Source: Hydractinia symbiolongicarpus
Taxonomy: Eukaryota; Cnidaria; Hydrozoa; Anthoathecata; Hydractiniidae
Assembly (NCBI RefSeq): GCF_029227915.1
Contig: NC_079877.1
Location: forward strand, 4,962,001-5,026,000
Length of the DNA: 64,000 nt
Direction: 5' to 3'
Under the pieces are notes generated by a model. It was not told the DNA's origin, did not search any database, and worked only from the letters and a program-made list of their open reading frames with translations. This document shows positions 19,981 to 33,107 of the stretch, piece by piece (the first letter of the stretch is position 1; the number at the start of each line of letters is the position of its first letter). The translations under genes and the position numbers were made by a program.

Positions 19981-22900
19981 TTCACCACTAAAACGCATAA
20001 GACTTGTAGTTTTTAAAAATGTGTTCATTTTTGATGAGACGCTAAATAAAAGAAGTTTAATCGCCGGCAAACGAAAACCCGCGATTTTCCGTAAATCCCG
20101 GGCTTGGCCCGTATAGTCAAAAGTATACAAAGAAAGTACCCAGGGAGTAAACTCATTTCCCGAACGATTTTTTATATTATTTTTTTACCACTAAACGCAT
20201 GAGACTTGTAGTTTTCAAAAATGTTTTCATTTTTGTTGAGACGCTGAATAAAAAAGGTTTAATCGCCGGGAAACGAAAACCCGCGATTTCCCGTAAATCC
20301 CGGGCTCGGCCCGTATAGTCAAAAGTATACAAAGAAAGTATCCAGGGAGTAAACTCATTTCCCGAACGATTTTTTATATTATTTTTTTACCACTAAACGC
20401 ATGAGACTTGTAGTTTTCAAAAATATTTTCATATTTATGGGACGCTGAATAAAAGAAGTTTAATCGCCGGCAAACGAAAATCCGCGATTTCCCGTAAATC
20501 CCGGACTCGGCCCGTATAGTCAAAAGTATAGAAAGAAAGTACCCAGGGAGTAAACTCATTTCCCGAACGATTTTTTAAAATATTTTTTCACCACTAAAAC
20601 GCATAAGACTTGTAGTTTTTAAAAATGTGTTCATTTTTGATGAGATGCTAAATAAAAGAAGTTTAATCGCCGGCAAACGAAAACCCGCGATTTCCCTTAA
20701 ATCCCGGGCTTGGCCCGTATAGTCAAAAGTATACAAAGAAAGTACCCAGGGAGTAAACTCATTTCCCGAACGATTTTTTATATTATTTTTTTACCACTAA
20801 ACGCATGAGACTTGTAGTTTTAAAAAATGTTTTCATCTTTGCTGAGACGCGAATAAAAGAAGTTTAATCGCCGGGAAACGAAAACCCGCGATTTCCCGTA
20901 AATCCCGGGCTCGGCCCGTATAGTCAAAAGTATACAAAGAAAGTACCCAGGGAGTAAACTCATTTCCCGAACGATTTTTTATACTATTTTTTTACCACTA
21001 AACGCATGAGACTTGTAGTTTTCAAAAATATTTTCATATTTATGGGACGCTGAATAAAAGAAGTTTAATCGCCGGCAAACGAAAATCCGCGATTTCCCGT
21101 AAATCCCGGACTCGGCCCGTATAGTCAAAAGTATAGAAAGAAAGTACCCAGGGAGTAAACTCATTTCCCGAACGATTTTTTAAATTATTTTTTCACCACT
21201 AAAACGCATGATACTTGTAGTTTTCAAAAATGTTTTCATTTTTGATGAGACGCTTAATGAAAGAGGTTTAATCGCCGGCAAACGAAATCCCGCGTTTTCC
21301 CGTAAATCCGGGGCTTGGCCCGTATAGTCGAATGTATACAAAGAAAGTTTCCAGGGAGTAAACTCATTTCCCGAACGATTTTTTAAAATTTTTTTTCACC
21401 ACTAAAACGCATGAGACTTGTAGTTTTCAAAAATGTTTTCATTTTTGATGAGACGCTTAATGAAAGAGGTTTAATCGCCGGCAAACGAAATCCCGCGTTT
21501 TCCCGTAAATCCGGGGCTCGGCCCGTATAGTCAAAAGTATACAAAGAAAGTACCCAGGGAGTAAACTCATTTCCCGAACGATTTTTTATATTATTTTTTT
21601 ACCACTAAACGCATGAGACTTGTAGTTTTCAAAAATATTTTCATATTTATGGGACGCTGAATAAAAGAAGTTTAATCGCCGGCAAACGAAAATCCGCGAT
21701 TTCCCGTAAATCCCGGTCTCGGCCCGTATAGTCAAAAGTATAGAAAGAAAGTACCCAGGGAGTAAACTCATTTCCCGAACGATTTTTTAAATTATTTTTT
21801 CACCACTAAAACGCATAAGACTTGTAGTTTTTAAAAATGTGTTCATTTTTGATGAGACGCTAAATAAAAGAAGTTTAATCGCCGGCAAACGAAAACCCGC
21901 GATTTCCCGTAAATCCCGGGCTTGGCCCGTATAGTCAAAAGTATACAAAGAAAGTACCCAGGGAGTAAACTCATTTCCCGAACGATTTTTTATATTATTT
22001 TTTTACCACTAAACGCATGAGACTTGTAGTTTTCAAAAATGTTTTCATCTTTGCTGAGACGCGAATAAAAGAAGTTTAATCGCCGGGAAACGAAAACCCG
22101 CGATTTCCCGTAAATCCCGGGCTCGGCCCGTATAGTCAAAAGTATACAAAGAAAGTACCCAGGGAGTAAACTCATTTCCCGAACGATTTTTTATATTATT
22201 TTTTTACCACTAAACGCATGAGACTTGTAGTTTTCAAAAATATTTTCATATTTATGGGACGCTGAATAAAAGAAGTTTAATCGCCGGCAAACGAAAATCC
22301 GCGATTTCCCGTAAATCCCGGACTCGGCCCGTATAGTCAAAAGTATAGAAAGAAAGTACCCAGGGAGTAAACTCATTTCCCGAACGATTTTTTAAATTAT
22401 TTTTTCACCACTAAAACGCATGAGACTTGTAGTTTTCAAAAATGTTTTCATTTTTGATGAGACGCTTAATGAAAGAGGTTTAATCGCCGGCAAACGAAAT
22501 CCCGCGTTTTCCCGTAAATCCGGGGCTTGGCCCGTATAGTCGAATGTATACAAAGAAAGTACCCAGGGAGTAAACTCATTTCCCGAACGATTTTTTAAAA
22601 TTTTTTTTCACCACTAAAACGCATGAGACTTGTAGTTTTCAAAAATGTTTTCATTTTTGATGAGACGCTTAATGAAAGAGGTTTAATCGCCGGCAAACGA
22701 AATCCCGCGTTTTCCCGTAAATCCGGGGCTTGGCCCGTATAGTCGAATGTATACAAAGAAAGTTTCCAGGGAGTAAACTCATTTCCCGAACGATTTTTTA
22801 AAATTTTTTTTCACCACTAAAACGCATGAGACTTGTAGTTTTCAAAAATGTTTTCATTTTTGATGAGACGCTTAATGAAAGAGGTTTAATCGCCGGCAAA

Positions 22901-23009
22901 CGAAATCCCGCGTTTTCCCGTAAATCCGGGGCTCGGCCCGTATAGTCAAAAGTATACAAAGAAAGTACCCAGGGAGTAAACTCATTTCCCGAACGATTTT
23001 TTATATTAT

Positions 23010-23410
23010 TTTTTTACCACTAAACGCATGAGACTTGTAGTTTTCAAAAATATTTTCATATTTATGGGACGCTGAATAAAAGAAGTTTAATCGCCGGCAA
23101 ACGAAAATCCGCGATTTCCCGTAAATCCCGGTCTCGGCCCGTATAGTCAAAAGTATAGAAAGAAAGTACCCAGGGAGTAAACTCATTTCCCGAACGATTT
23201 TTTAAATTATTTTTTTACCACTAAACGCATGAGACTTGTAGTTTTCAAAAATATTTTCATATTTATGGGACGCTGAATAAAAGAAGTTTAATCGCCGGCA
23301 AACGAAAATCCGCGATTTCCCGTAAATCCCGGTCTCGGCCCGTATAGTCAAAAGTATAGAAAGAAAGTACCCAGGGAGTAAACTCATTTCCCGAACGATT
23401 TTTTAAATTA
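23010..23410 (+). repeat. Single-monomer duplication (Pt-Pt) in HOR-2
   Basis: Two P-type monomers with the private CCCGGTCTCGG variant lie back to back at 201-bp spacing. Other HOR-2 units have one. The second begins with AAATTATTTTTTTACC rather than TATATTATTTTTTTACC, a small hybrid edge. This one insertion turns a 1,415-bp unit into a 1,616-bp unit. Confidence 0.8.
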
Positions 23411-25074
23411 TTTTTTCACCACTAAAACGCATAAGACTTGTAGTTTTTAAAAATGTGTTCATTTTTGATGAGACGCTAAATAAAAGAAGTTTAATCGCCG
23501 GCAAACGAAAACCCGCGATTTCCCGTAAATCCCGGGCTTGGCCCGTATAGTCAAAAGTATACAAAGAAAGTACCCAGGGAGTAAACTCATTTCCCGAACG
23601 ATTTTTTATATTATTTTTTTACCACTAAACGCATGAGACTTGTAGTTTTCAAAAATGTTTTCATCTTTGCTGAGACGCGAATAAAAGAAGTTTAATCGCC
23701 GGGAAACGAAAACCCGCGATTTCCCGTAAATCCCGGGCTCGGCCCGTATAGTCAAAAGTATACAAAGAAAGTACCCAGGGAGTAAACTCATTTCCCGAAC
23801 GATTTTTTATATTATTTTTTTACCACTAAACGCATGAGACTTGTAGTTTTCAAAAATATTTTCATATTTATGGGACGCTGAATAAAAGAAGTTTAATCGC
23901 CGGCAAACGAAAATCCGCGATTTCCCGTAAATCCCGGACTCGGCCCGTATAGTCAAAAGTATAGAAAGAAAGTACCCAGGGAGTAAACTCATTTCCCGAA
24001 CGATTTTTTAAATTATTTTTTCACCACTAAAACGCATGAGACTTGTAGTTTTCAAAAATGTTTTCATTTTTGATGAGACGCTTAATGAAAGAGGTTTAAT
24101 CGCCGGCAAACGAAATCCCGCGTTTTCCCGTAAATCCGGGGCTTGGCCCGTATAGTCGAATGTATACAAAGAAAGTACCCAGGGAGTAAACTCATTTCCC
24201 GAACGATTTTTTAAAATTTTTTTTCACCACTAAAACGCATGAGACTTGTAGTTTTCAAAAATGTTTTCATTTTTGATGAGACGCTTAATGAAAGAGGTTT
24301 AATCGCCGGCAAACGAAATCCCGCGTTTTCCCGTAAATCCGGGGCTTGGCCCGTATAGTCGAATGTATACAAAGAAAGTTTCCAGGGAGTAAACTCATTT
24401 CCCGAACGATTTTTTAAAATTTTTTTTCACCACTAAAACGCATGAGACTTGTAGTTTTCAAAAATGTTTTCATTTTTGATGAGACGCTTAATGAAAGAGG
24501 TTTAATCGCCGGCAAACGAAATCCCGCGTTTTCCCGTAAATCCGGGGCTCGGCCCGTATAGTCAAAAGTATACAAAGAAAGTACCCAGGGAGTAAACTCA
24601 TTTCCCGAACGATTTTTTATATTATTTTTTTACCACTAAACGCATGAGACTTGTAGTTTTCAAAAATATTTTCATATTTATGGGACGCTGAATAAAAGAA
24701 GTTTAATCGCCGGCAAACGAAAATCCGCGATTTCCCGTAAATCCCGGTCTCGGCCCGTATAGTCAAAAGTATAGAAAGAAAGTACCCAGGGAGTAAACTC
24801 ATTTCCCGAACGATTTTTTAAATTATTTTTTCACCACTAAAACGCATAAGACTTGTAGTTTTTAAAAATGTGTTCATTTTTGATGAGATGCTAAATAAAA
24901 GAAGTTTAATCGCCGGCAAACGAAAAACCGCGATTTCCCGTAAATCCCGGGCTTGGCCCGTATAGTCAAAAGTATACAAAGAAAGTACCCAGGGAGTAAA
25001 CTCATTTCCCGAACGATTTTTTATATTATTTTTTTACCACTAAACGCATGAGACTTGTAGTTTTCAAAAATGTT

Positions 25075-26286
25075 TTCATCTTTGCTGAGACGCGAATAAA
25101 AGAAGGTTAATCGCCGGGAAACGAAAACCCGCGATTTCCCGTAAATCCCGGGCTCGGCCCGTATAGTCAAAAGTATACAAAGAAAGTACCCAGGGAGTAA
25201 ACTCATTTCCCGAACGATTTTTTATATTATTTTTTTACCACTAAACGCATGAGACTTGTAGTTTTCAAAAATATTTTCATATTTATGGGACGCTGAATAA
25301 AAGAAGTTTAATCGCCGGCAAACGAAAATCCGCGATTTCCCGTAAATCCCGGACTCGGCCCGTATAGTCAAAAGTATAGAAAGAAAGTACCCAGGGAGTA
25401 AACTCATTTCCCGAACGATTTTTTAAATTATTTTTTCACCACTAAAACGCATGAGACTTGTAGTTTTCAAAAATGTTTTCATTTTTGATGAGACGCTTAA
25501 TGAAAGAGGTTTAATCGCCGGCAAACGAAATCCCGCGTTTTCCCGTAAATCCGGGGCTTGGCCCGTATAGTCGAATGTATACAAAGAAAGTACCCAGGGA
25601 GTAAACTCATTTCCCGAACGATTTTTTAAAATTTTTTTTCACCACTAAAACGCATGAGACTTGTAGTTTTCAAAAATGTTTTCATCTTTGCTGAGACGCG
25701 AATAAAAGAAGTTTAATCGCCGGGAAACGAAAACCCGCGATTTCCCGTAAATCCCGGGCTCGGCCCGTATAGTCAAAAGTATACAAAGAAAGTACCCAGG
25801 GAGTAAACTCATTTCCCGAACGATTTTTTATATTATTTTTTTACCACTAAACGCATGAGACTTGTAGTTTTCAAAAATATTTTCATATTTATGGGACGCT
25901 GAATAAAAGAAGTTTAATCGCCGGCAAACGAAAATCCGCGATTTCCCGTAAATCCCGGACTCGGCCCGTATAGTCAAAAGTATAGAAAGAAAGTACCCAG
26001 GGAGTAAACTCATTTCCCGAACGATTTTTTAAATTATTTTTTCACCACTAAAACGCATGAGACTTGTAGTTTTCAAAAATGTTTTCATTTTTGATGAGAC
26101 GCTTAATGAAAGAGGTTTAATCGCCGGCAAACGAAATCCCGCGTTTTCCCGTAAATCCGGGGCTTGGCCCGTATAGTCGAATGTATACAAAGAAAGTACC
26201 CAGGGAGTAAACTCATTTCCCGAACGATTTTTTAAAATTTTTTTTCACCACTAAAACGCATGAGACTTGTAGTTTTCAAAAATGTT
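25075..26286 (+). repeat. 606-bp (3-monomer) A2-Pa-Q tandem duplication
   Basis: Positions 25,075-25,680 repeat at 25,681-26,286. The repeat joins a Q-type monomer to the A2 tail CATCTTTGCTGAGACGCG near 25,683, within the CAAAAATGTTTTCAT dyad region. In other HOR-2 units a Q-type monomer is followed by another Q. This changes the last HOR-2 unit from the usual order before the array passes into HOR-3. Confidence 0.75.
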
Positions 26287-26460
26287 TTCATTTTTGATGA
26301 GACGCTTAATGAAAGAGGTTTAATCGCCGGCAAACGAAATCCCGCGTTTTCCCGTAAATCCGGGGCTTGGCCCGTATAGTCGAATGTATACAAAGAAAGT
26401 ACCCAGGGAGTAAACTCATTTCCCGAACGATTTTTTAAAATTTTTTTTCACCACTAAAAC

Positions 26461-29400
26461 GCATGAGACTTGTAGTTTTCAAAAATGTTTTCATTTTTGA
26501 TGAGACGGTTAATAAAAAAGGTTTAATCGCCGGAAAACGAAAACCCGCGATTTCCTGTAAATCCCGGGCTTGGCCCGTATAGTCGAATGTATACAAACAA
26601 AGTACCCTGTGAGTAAACTCATTTCCAGAACGATTTTTTAAATTATTTTTTCACCACTAAAACGCATAAGACTTGTAGTTTTCAAAAATGTTTTGATTTT
26701 TGATGAGACGCTGAATAAAAGCAGTTTAATCGCCGGCAAACGAAAACCTGCGATTTCCCTAAATCCCGGACTCGGCCCGTATAGTCAAAAGTATACAAAG
26801 AAAGTACCCAGGGAGTAAACTCATTTCCAGAACGATTTTTTAAATTACTTTTTCACCACTAAAACGGATAAGACTTGTAGTTTTTAAAAATGTGTTCAAT
26901 ATTGATGAGACGCTGAATAAAAGAAGTTTAATCGCCGGCAAACGAAAACCCGCGATTTCCCGCAAATCCCGGGCTTGGCCCGTATAGTCCAAAGTATACA
27001 AAGAAAGTACCCAGGGAGTAAACTCATTTCCCGAACGATTTGTTATATTATTTTTTTACCACTAAACGCATGAGACTTGTAGTTTTCAAAAATGTTTTTA
27101 TTTTTGATGAGACGCTGAATAAAAGAAGTTTAATCGCCGGGAAACGAACACCCGCGATTTCCCGTAAATCCCGGGCTTGGCCCGTATAGTCAAAAGTATA
27201 AAAAGAAAGTACCCAGGGAGTAAACTCATTTCCCGAACGATTTTTTAAATTACTTTTTCACCACTAAAACGCATGAGACTTGCAGTTTTTGAAAATGTTT
27301 TCATTTTTGATGAGACGCTGAATAAAAGAAGTTTAATCGCCGGCAAACGAAAACCTGCGATTTCCCGTAAATCCTGGACTCGGCACGTATAGTCAAAAGT
27401 ATAGAAAGAAAGTACCCAGGGAGTAAACTCATTTCCCGAACGATTTTTTAAATTATTTTTTCACCACTAAAACGCATGAGACTTGTAGTTTTCAAAAATG
27501 TTTTCATTTTTGATGAGACGCTTAATGAAAGAGGTTTAATCGCCGGCAAACGAAATCCCGCGTTTTCCCGTAAATCCGGGGCTTGGCGCGTATAGTCGAA
27601 TGTATACAAAGAAAGTACCCAGGGAGTAAACTCATTTCCCGAACGATTTTTTAAAAATTTTTTTCACCACTAAAATGCATGAGACTTGTAGTTTTCAAAA
27701 ATGTTTTCATTTTTGATGAGACGCTTAATGAAAGAGGTTTAATCGCCGGCAAACGAAATCCCGCGTTTTCCCGTAAATCCGGGGCTTGGCCCGTATAGTC
27801 GAATGTATACAAAGAAAGTACCCAGGGAGTAAACTCATTTTCCGAACGATTTTTTAAAATTTTTTTTCACCACTAAAACGCATGAGACTTGTAGTTTTTA
27901 AAAATGTTTTCATTTTTGATGAGACGGTTAATAAAAGAGGTTTAATCGCCGGAAAACGAAAACCCGCGATTTCCTGTAAATCCCGGGCTTGGCCCGTATA
28001 GTCGAATGTATACAAACAAAGTACCCTGTGAGTAAACTCATTTCCAGAACGATTTTTTAAATTATTTTTTCACCACTAAAACGCATAAGACTTGTAGTTT
28101 TCAAAAATGTTTTGATTTTTGATGAGACGCTGAATAAAAGCAGTTTAATCGCCGGCAAACGAAAACCTGCGATTTCCCTAAATCCCGGACTCGGCCCGTA
28201 TAGTCAAAAGTATACAAAGAAAGTACCCAGGGAGTAAACTCATTTCCAGAACGATTTTTTAAATTATTTTTTCACCACTAAAACGGATAAGACTTGTAGT
28301 TTTTAAAAATGTGTTCAATATTGATGAGACGCTGAATAAAAGAAGTTTAATCGCCGGCAAACGAAAACCCGCGATTTCCCGCAAATCCCGGGCTTGGCCC
28401 GTATAGTCCAAAGTATACAAAGAAAGTACCCAGGGAGTAAACTCATTTCCCGAACGATTTGTTATATTATTTGTTTACCACTAAACGCATGAGACTTGTA
28501 GTTTTCAAAAATGTTTTTATTTTTGATGAGACGCTGAATAAAAGAAGTTTAATCGCCGGGAAACGAACACCCGCGATTTCCCGTAAATCCCGGGCTTGGC
28601 CCGTATAGTCAAAAGTATAAAAAGAAAGTACCCAGGGAGTAAACTCATTTCCCGAACGATTTTTTAAATTACTTTTTCACCACTAAAACGCATGAGACTT
28701 GTAGTTTTTGAAAATGTTTTCATTTTTGATGAGACGCTGAATAAAAGAAGTTTAATCGCCGGCAAACGAAAACCTGCGATTTCCCGTAAATCCTGGACTC
28801 GGCACGTATAGTCAAAAGTATACAAAGAAAGTACCCAGGGAGTAAACTCATTTCCCAAACGATTTTTTAAATTATTATTTCACCACTAAAACGCATGAGA
28901 CTTGTAGTTTTTAAAAATGTTTTCATTTTTGATGAGACGCTGAATAAAAGCAGTTTAATCGCCGGCAAACGAAAACCTGCGATTTCCCTAAATCCCGGAC
29001 TCGGCCCGTATAGTCAAAAGTATACAAAGAAAGTACCCAGGGAGTAAACTCATTTCCAGAACGATTTTTTAAATTACTTTTTCACCACTAAAACGGATAA
29101 GACTTGTAGTTTTTAAAAATGTGTTCAATATTGATGAGACGCTGAATAAAAGAAGTTTAATCGCCGGCAAACGAAAACCCGCGATTTCCCGCAAATCCCG
29201 GGCTTGGCCCGTATAGTCCAAAGTATACAAAGAAAGTACCCAGGGAGTAAACTCATTTCCCGAACGATTTGTTATATTATTTTTTTACCACTAAACGCAT
29301 GAGACTTGTAGTTTTCAAAAATGTTTTTATTTTTGATGAGACGCTGAATAAAAGAAGTTTAATCGCCGGGAAACGAACACCCGCGATTTCCCGTAAATCC

Positions 29401-30660
29401 CGGGCTTGGCCCGTATAGTCAAAAGTATAAAAAGAAAGTACCCAGGGAGTAAACTCATTTCCCGAACGATTTTTTAAATTACTTTTTCACCACTAAAACG
29501 CATGAGACTTGTAGTTTTTGAAAATGTTTTCATTTTTGATGAGACGCTGAATAAAAGAAGTTTAATCGCCGGCAAACGAAAACCTGCGATTTCCCGTAAA
29601 TCCTGGACTCGGCACGTATAGTCAAAAGTATAGAAAGAAAGTACCCAGGGAGTAAACTCATTTCCCGAACGATTTTTTAAATTATTTTTTCACCACTAAA
29701 ACGCATGAGACTTGTAGTTTTCAAAAATGTTTTCATTTTTGATGAGACGCTTAATGAAAGAGGTTTAATCGCCGGCAAACGAAATCCCGCGTTTTCCCGT
29801 AAATCCGGGGCTTGGCCCGTATAGTCGAATGTATACAAAGAAAGTACCCAGGGAGTAAACTCATTTCCCGAACGATTTTTTAAAATTTTTTTTCACCACT
29901 AAAACGCATGAGACTTGTAGTTTTCAAAAATGTTTTCATTTTTGATGAGACGCTTAATGAAAGAGGTTTAATCGCCGGCAAACGAAATCCCGCGTTTTCC
30001 CGTAAATCCGGGGCTTGGCCCGTATAGTCGAATGTATACAAAGAAAGTACCCAGGGAGTAAACTCATTTCCCGAACGATTTTTTAAAATTTTTTTTCACC
30101 ACTAAAACGCATGAGACTTGTAGTTTTTAAAAATGTTTTCATTTTTGATGAGACGGTTAATAAAAGAGGTTTAATCGCCGGAAAACGAAAACCCGCGATT
30201 TCCTGTAAATCCCGGGCTTGGCCCGTATAGTCGAATGTATACAAACAAAGTACCCTGTGAGTAAACTCATTTCCAGAACGATTTTTTAAATTATTTTTTC
30301 ACCACTAAAACGCATAAGACTTGTAGTTTTCAAAAATGTTTTGATTTTTGATGAGACGCTGAATAAAAGCAGTTTAATCGCCGGCAAACGAAAACCTGCG
30401 ATTTCCCTAAATCCCGGACTCGGCCCGTATAGTCAAAAGTATACAAAGAAAGTACCCAGGGAGTAAACTCATTTCCAGAACGATTTTTTAAATTATTTTT
30501 TCACCACTAAAACGGATAAGACTTGTAGTTTTTAAAAATGTGTTCAATATTGATGAGACGCTGAATAAAAGAAGTTTAATCGCCGGCAAACGAAAACCCG
30601 CGATTTCCCGCAAATCCCGGGCTTGGCCCGTATAGTCCAAAGTATACAAAGAAAGTACCC
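26461..30660 (+). repeat. HOR-3: 7-monomer (1,419 bp) higher-order repeat, with an 11-monomer form
   Basis: The order is R''-B1-T''-W-X-Q-Q'. R'' is marked by GAGACGGTTAATAAAA (GACGGTT at 26,504, 27,923, 30,152) and TTTCCTGTAAATC. B1 has GTTTTGATTTTTG and AAAGCAG. T'' has GTTCAATATTGATG. W has GATTTGTTATATT and TATAAAAAG. X has GTTTTTGAAAATG. R'' spacings are 1,419 bp (7 monomers) and 2,229 bp (11 monomers); the second includes an internal 810-bp duplication. The block ends near 30,660, where a T'' monomer runs into CCCAAACGATTTTTTAAATT of another type. Confidence 0.8.
28118..29632 (+). repeat. 810-bp (4-monomer) B1-T''-W-X tandem duplication
   Basis: Positions 28,118-28,927 repeat at 28,928-29,632. 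The X-type landmark AAATTACTTTTTCACC at about 28,666 recurs at about 29,476. The second B1 is a hybrid, since its upstream part reads TTTTTAAAAATGTTTTCAT rather than GTTTTGAT. The duplication explains why one HOR-3 unit has 11 monomers. Confidence 0.8.
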
Positions 30661-32274
30661 AGGGAGTAAACTCATTTCCCAAACGATTTTTTAAATTATT
30701 ATTTCACCACTAAAACGCATGAGACTTGTAGTTTTTAAAAATGTTTTCATTTTTGAGGAGACGCTGAGTAAAAGAAGTTTAATCGCCGGCAAACGAAAAC
30801 CTGCGATTTCCCGTAAGTCCTGGACTCGGCCCGTATAGTCAAAAGTATACAAAGAAAGTACCCAGGGAGTAAACTCATTTCCCAAACGATTTTTTAAATT
30901 ATTATTTCACCACTAAAACGCATGAGACTTGTAGTTTTCAAGAATGTTTTCATTTTTGATGAGACGCTGAATAAAAGCAGTTTAATCTCCGGCCAACGAA
31001 AACCTGCGATTTCCCTAAATCCCGGACTCGGCCCGTATAGTCAAAAGTATACAAAGAAAGTACCCAGGGAGTAAACTCATTTCCAGAACGATTTTTTAAA
31101 TTATTTTTTCACCACTAAAACGCATAAGACTTGTAGTTTTTAAAAATGTTTTCATTTTTGATGAGACGCTGAATAAAAGAAGTTTAAACGTCGGCAAACG
31201 AAAACCCACGATTTCCCGTAAATCCCGGGCTTGGCCCGTATAGTCAAAAGTATACAAAGAAAGTACCCAGGGAGTAAACTCATTTCCAAAACGATTTTTT
31301 AAATTATTTTTTCACCACTAAAACGGATAAGACTTGTAGTTTTTAAAAATGTGTTCAATATTGATGAGACGCTGAATAAAAGAAGTTTAATCGCCGGCAA
31401 ACGAAAACCCGCGATTTCCCGCAAATCCCGGGCTTGGCCCGTATAGTCCAAAGTATACAAAGAAAGTACCCAGGGAGTAAACTCATTTCCCGAACGATTT
31501 GTTATATTATTTTTTTACCACTAAACGCATGAGACTTGTAGTTTTCAAAAATGTTTTTATTTTTGATGAGACGCTGAATAAAAGAAGTTTAATCGCCGGG
31601 AAACGAACACCCGCGATTTCCCGTAAATCCCGGGCTTGGCCCGTATAGTCAAAAGTATAAAAAGAAAGTACCCAGGGAGTAAACTCATTTCCCGAACGAT
31701 TTTTTAAATTACTTTTTCACCACTAAAACGCATGAGACTTGTAGTTTTTGAAAATGTTTTCATTTTTGATGAGACGCTGAATAAAAGAAGTTTAATCGCC
31801 GGCAAACGAAAACCTGCGATTTCCCGTAAATCCTGGACTCGGCACGTATAGTCAAAAGTATACAAAGAAAGTACCCAGGGAGTAAACTCATTTCCCAAAC
31901 GATTTTTTAAATTATTATTTCACCACTAAAACGCATGAGACTTGTAGTTTTTAAAAATGTTTTCATTTTTGATGAGACGCTGAATAAAAGAAGTTTAATC
32001 GCCGGCAAACGAAAATCTGCGATTTCCCGTAAGTCCTGGACTCGGCCCGTATAGTCAAAAGTATACAAAGAAAGTACCCAGGGAGTAAACTCATTTCCCA
32101 AACGATTTTTTAATTTATTATTTCACCACTAAAACGCATGAGACTTGTAGTTTTCAAGAATGTTTTCATTTTTGATGAGACGCTGAATAAAATCAGTTTA
32201 ATCGCCGGCAAACGAAAACCCGCGATTTCCCGTAAATCCTGGCTTGGCCCGTATAGTCAAAAGTATACCAAGAA
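30661..32274 (+). repeat. Transition zone between subfamilies I and II
   Basis: Subfamily II-like monomers (TAAGTCCTGG near 30,813, AATCTCCGGCC near 30,985) alternate with a last subfamily I T''-W-X run at about 31,320-31,900. The last TCGAATG motif of the window that I see is near 30,231 and the last TATATTATTTTTTTACC near 31,502. There is no non-satellite sequence at the boundary; the switch happens within the monomer series. Confidence 0.7.
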
Positions 32275-33107
32275 AGTACCCAGGGAGTAAACTCATTTCC
32301 CGAACGATTTTTTAAATTATTTTTTCACCACTAAAACGCATGAGAATTGTAGTTTTCAAAAATGTTTTCATTTTTGATGAGACGCTGAATAAAAGCAGTT
32401 TCATCCCCGGCCAACGAAAACCTGCGATTTCCCTAAATCCCGGACTCGGCCCGTATAGTCAAAAGTATACAAAGAAAGTACCCAGGGAGAAAACTCATTT
32501 CCAGAACGATTTTTTAAATTATTATTTCACCACTAAAACGCATGAGACTTGTAGTTTTCAAGAATGTTTTCATTTTTGATGAGACGCTGAATAAAAGCAG
32601 GTTAATCGCCGGCAAACGAAAACCTGCGATTTCCCGTAAATCCCGGACTCGGCCCGTATAGTCAAAAGTATACAAAGAAAGTACCCAGGGAGTAAACTCA
32701 TTTCCCGAACGATTTTTTAAATTATTTTTTCACCACTAAAACGCATGAGAATTGTAGTTTTCAAAAATGTTTTCATTTTTGATGAGACGCTGAATAAAAG
32801 CAGTTTCATCCCCGGCCAACGAAAACCTGCGATTTCCCTAAATCCCGGACTCGGCCCGTATAGTCAAAAGTATACAAAGAAAGTACCCAGGGAGAAAACT
32901 CATTTCCAGAACGATTTTTTAAATTATTATTTCACCACTAAAACGCATGAGACTTGTAGTTTTCAAGAATGTTTTCATTTTTGATGAGACGCTGAATAAA
33001 AGCAGGTTAATCGCCGGCAAACGAAAACCTGCGATTTCCCGTAAATCCCGGACTCGGCCCGTATAGTCAAAAGTATACAAAGAAAGTACCCAGGGAGTAA
33101 ACTCATT
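32275..33107 (+). repeat. 405-bp dimeric repeat, two copies
   Basis: Positions 32,275-32,679 repeat at 32,680-33,107. One monomer has GAGAATTG and TCATCCCCGGCC (about 32,401 and 32,806) with GAGAAAACTC. The other has TCAAGAATG and AAAGCAGGTTAATCG. The two copies look identical to me. Each copy holds a 79-codon plus-strand open frame, which is monomer-derived and not a gene. Confidence 0.85.

Larger units (their letters stand above)
19981..26460 (+). repeat. HOR-2: 7-monomer (1,415 bp) higher-order repeat
   Basis: The canonical order is Pt-A1-A2-Pa-Q-Q'-Q''. Pt and Pa are P-type monomers with CCCGGTCTCGG or CCCGGACTCGG. A1 has GTGTTCATTTTTG with GCTAAATAAAAG. A2 has CATCTTTGCTGAGACGCG. Q' carries GAAAGTTTCCAGG. 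Pt copies begin near 21,586, 23,001, 23,202 and 24,617; A2 near 21,990, 23,606 and 25,021; Pa near 22,191, 23,807 and 25,222. Spacings are 1,415 bp (7 monomers) or 1,616 bp (8 monomers). The first unit (20,374-21,586) is 1,212 bp, lacking one Q. Units are almost identical. The ancestral A1-A2-P-Q order is also seen once in each super-unit copy (about 9,060 and 15,340). Confidence 0.85.

Noticed and set aside
32340-32579. 79-codon plus-strand frame present twice (32,340 and 32,745), possible small gene pair
   Set aside because: The pair is simply the 405-bp dimer duplication. The frame crosses the monomer boundary because of local substitutions and shows no coding signature.
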